Below, one piece after another: positions 5,088 through 6,429 of a stretch of 6,429 nt of DNA. Each line of letters starts with the position of its first letter. The stretch's first letter is position 1. A program made the position numbers and the translations under genes. This stretch comes from Pseudomonadota bacterium (GTDB lineage Bacteria > Pseudomonadota > Gammaproteobacteria > Pseudomonadales > Azotimanducaceae): contig JAQBYL010000241.1 in the NCBI GenBank assembly GCA_027622495.1, positions 1-6,429 on the forward strand, written 5' to 3'. The notes beneath the pieces were generated by a model that saw only the letters and a program-made list of their open reading frames with translations, did not search any database and had not been told where the DNA came from.

Positions 5088-6429
5088 ATGACCGATCATC
5101 CACTTGTTGCACAGTACCGTCGATTCAGCCCCACGTCGCAGAAGATGGCGGAGCGGGCCAGAGTTGTATTTCCCGGGGGAGATCCCCGCGCGAGCGCCCA
5201 CTATGGCCCGTATCCGCTGGTGATCGATCACGCCAAGGGGGCTCGCGTGACCGATGTCGACGGCAACGAGATGCTCGACTTCATGAACAACTTCACATCG
5301 CTCATTCATGGCCATGCGTTTGACAAGGTAGTCAACGCAGTGCAGAAACAGGTTGCTTGCGGAACAGCGTATGCCGCACCCAACGAAGATCAGATTGCCC
5401 TCGCGGAATTGCTGGTTGAGCGGATACCTTCGATTGAACAGATGCGTTTCAGCAGTTCCGGCACCGAAGGCACCCTCATGGCGATCCGCTGCGCGCGTGC
5501 TGCCACCGGTCGGCAGAAAATCATGAAGATGGAGGGTGGGTATCACGGCAGCTATGAACAGGCAGAAGTTTCGCTCGTGCCGTTCCCTGATCGGCGAGGT
5601 AACATTGCGGAGCCAGTATCACTGGCAGTAGACGCAAGTTTTCCAGCCAGTGTGCTTGGCGACACGGTGGTGTGCCCATTTAATCAGTCTGAGCATGCCC
5701 GGACGTTGATTAACAAGCACGCAAACGAATTGGCTGCGGTGATTGTGGAGCCAGTTCTCGGCTCGCTCGGCATGATTGCTGCAACACAGGAGTTTCTGCA
5801 GACGCTGAGGCAGGCGACTGCTGAGCATGGCATTGTGCTGATCCTTGATGAAGTCATCACGCTCAGGCTCAGCGAAGGGGGTGCCCAGAGTCTGTTTGGC
5901 ATCCAACCTGACCTGACCTGCATGGGCAAGATCATCGGCGGCGGTTTACCGGTTGGAGCGGTGGGAGGCAGAAGGGATCTCATGCAACTCTTCAGCCCGG
6001 AACAGATCACACCGGTTATGCACGCAAGTACATTCAGCGGCAACGCGCTGACCATGGCGGCGGGCAGAGCGGCGATGTCTGCGCTCAGCTCTGAAGATCT
6101 GACACGGATCAATGGTCTTGGCGAGCGTCTGCGCGAAGGTTTCAACCAGGCGTTTTCGCAAGCCGGTATACGCGGTCAGGCTATTGGTATGGGATCGCTA
6201 ACCAATGTTCACCTTACGGACCTTCCGATTAACGATGCACGGCAGTCACTGGCAGGTATGGTGGGGGCGGGGCACATTGGTCCACTGCTGCACCTCACCA
6301 TGCTGCGACATGGCGTCATGTCTGCGGGTCGGTTGATGTATTGCACCAGCACGGCAATGGGCGAAGCTGAGGTGGACAAGGCAGTTACAGCGATGCACGA
6401 ATCTCTTCAGGAGATCCGCGGTTATCTTT
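5088..6429 (+). CDS. Class III PLP-dependent aminotransferase (glutamate-1-semialdehyde aminotransferase-like), 3' truncated
   Basis: The frame from ATG 5088 runs 447 residues to the window edge with no stop, so a little of the C-terminus is missing. It is a fold-type I, class III aminotransferase. SSSGTEG (122-128) binds the PLP phosphate, GGYHGS (150-155) holds the ring-stacking aromatic, LILDEV (251-256) carries the Asp254 that contacts the pyridine nitrogen, and Lys281 in MGKIIGGGLPVGA is the PLP lysine. HASTFSGN (312-319) matches the phosphate loop from the partner subunit in the dimer. The set is complete, so the enzyme should be active. The pattern resembles HemL, but the N-terminal MTDHPLVAQYRRFSPTSQKMAERA and the divergent C-terminal half fit the broad group of HemL-like aminotransferases or aminomutases of catabolism or secondary metabolism. 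The amino donor and acceptor are unknown. A weak ribosome site (AGGCG, 5076-5080) precedes the ATG. It is a separate transcription unit after the terminator; whether it works with the upstream SDR cluster is unknown. Confidence 0.92.
   Translation, partial: MTDHPLVAQYRRFSPTSQKMAERARVVFPGGDPRASAHYGPYPLVIDHAKGARVTDVDGNEMLDFMNNFTSLIHGHAFDKVVNAVQKQVACGTAYAAPNEDQIALAELLVERIPSIEQMRFSSSGTEGTLMAIRCARAATGRQKIMKMEGGYHGSYEQAEVSLVPFPDRRGNIAEPVSLAVDASFPASVLGDTVVCPFNQSEHARTLINKHANELAAVIVEPVLGSLGMIAATQEFLQTLRQATAEHGIVLILDEVITLRLSEGGAQSLFGIQPDLTCMGKIIGGGLPVGAVGGRRDLMQLFSPEQITPVMHASTFSGNALTMAAGRAAMSALSSEDLTRINGLGERLREGFNQAFSQAGIRGQAIGMGSLTNVHLTDLPINDARQSLAGMVGAGHIGPLLHLTMLRHGVMSAGRLMYCTSTAMGEAEVDKAVTAMHESLQEIRGYL

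Noticed and set aside
4944..5546. 200-residue open frame on the - strand
   Set aside because: It lies over the terminator and the first third of the aminotransferase gene, whose + strand frame has full PLP motifs; the - strand product shows no recognisable domain.
5684..6145. 153-residue open frame on the - strand
   Set aside because: It is antisense to the conserved PLP-lysine and dimer-loop region of the aminotransferase and has low-complexity composition, so it is a shadow frame.

Overview
The window looks like chromosomal DNA of a Gram-negative bacterium, most likely a marine-type gammaproteobacterium. The evidence is moderate GC content, a UspE-like universal stress protein tail, a PEP-CTERM exported protein (the exosortase sorting system, found in Gram-negative biofilm formers) and strong AAAGGAG ribosome binding sites. 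No rRNA, tRNA, CRISPR array, insertion sequence or phage gene is visible. All seven genes lie on the + strand, and both end genes are cut by the window edges.

Positions 2-226 hold the C-terminal end of a universal stress protein. Positions 282-3987 hold four tightly spaced genes with gaps of 10, 21 and 27 bases. They encode a THUMP-like class I SAM methyltransferase, a short-chain dehydrogenase/reductase (SDR), a protein with two tandem thioredoxin-fold (GST N-terminal) domains, and an alpha/beta hydrolase-fold protein. They are probably one transcript. The hydrolase has Ala where the nucleophilic Ser should be, so it is unlikely to be an ordinary esterase.

Positions 3988-4249 are a 262-base non-coding stretch, rich in inverted repeats that can form mutually exclusive stems. 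It leads into an exported PEP-CTERM protein (about 4250-4936) whose body resembles the P domain of subtilisin-like proprotein convertases, but with no protease attached. A 14-base tandem repeat begins at its stop codon and a clear intrinsic terminator follows (4986-5015).

Positions 5028-5057 hold a plausible sigma70 promoter, followed by a class III PLP aminotransferase of the glutamate-1-semialdehyde aminotransferase type (5088 to the window end, still open). The SDR, tandem thioredoxin-fold protein and hydrolase-fold protein could act together on a small carbonyl or acyl substrate, but no substrate can be read from the sequence. The PEP-CTERM protein is separated from its neighbours by the structured leader and the terminator, and is probably its own unit. 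The best candidates for something new are the Ser-less hydrolase in its redox cluster, the structured leader, and the stand-alone anchored P-domain protein.
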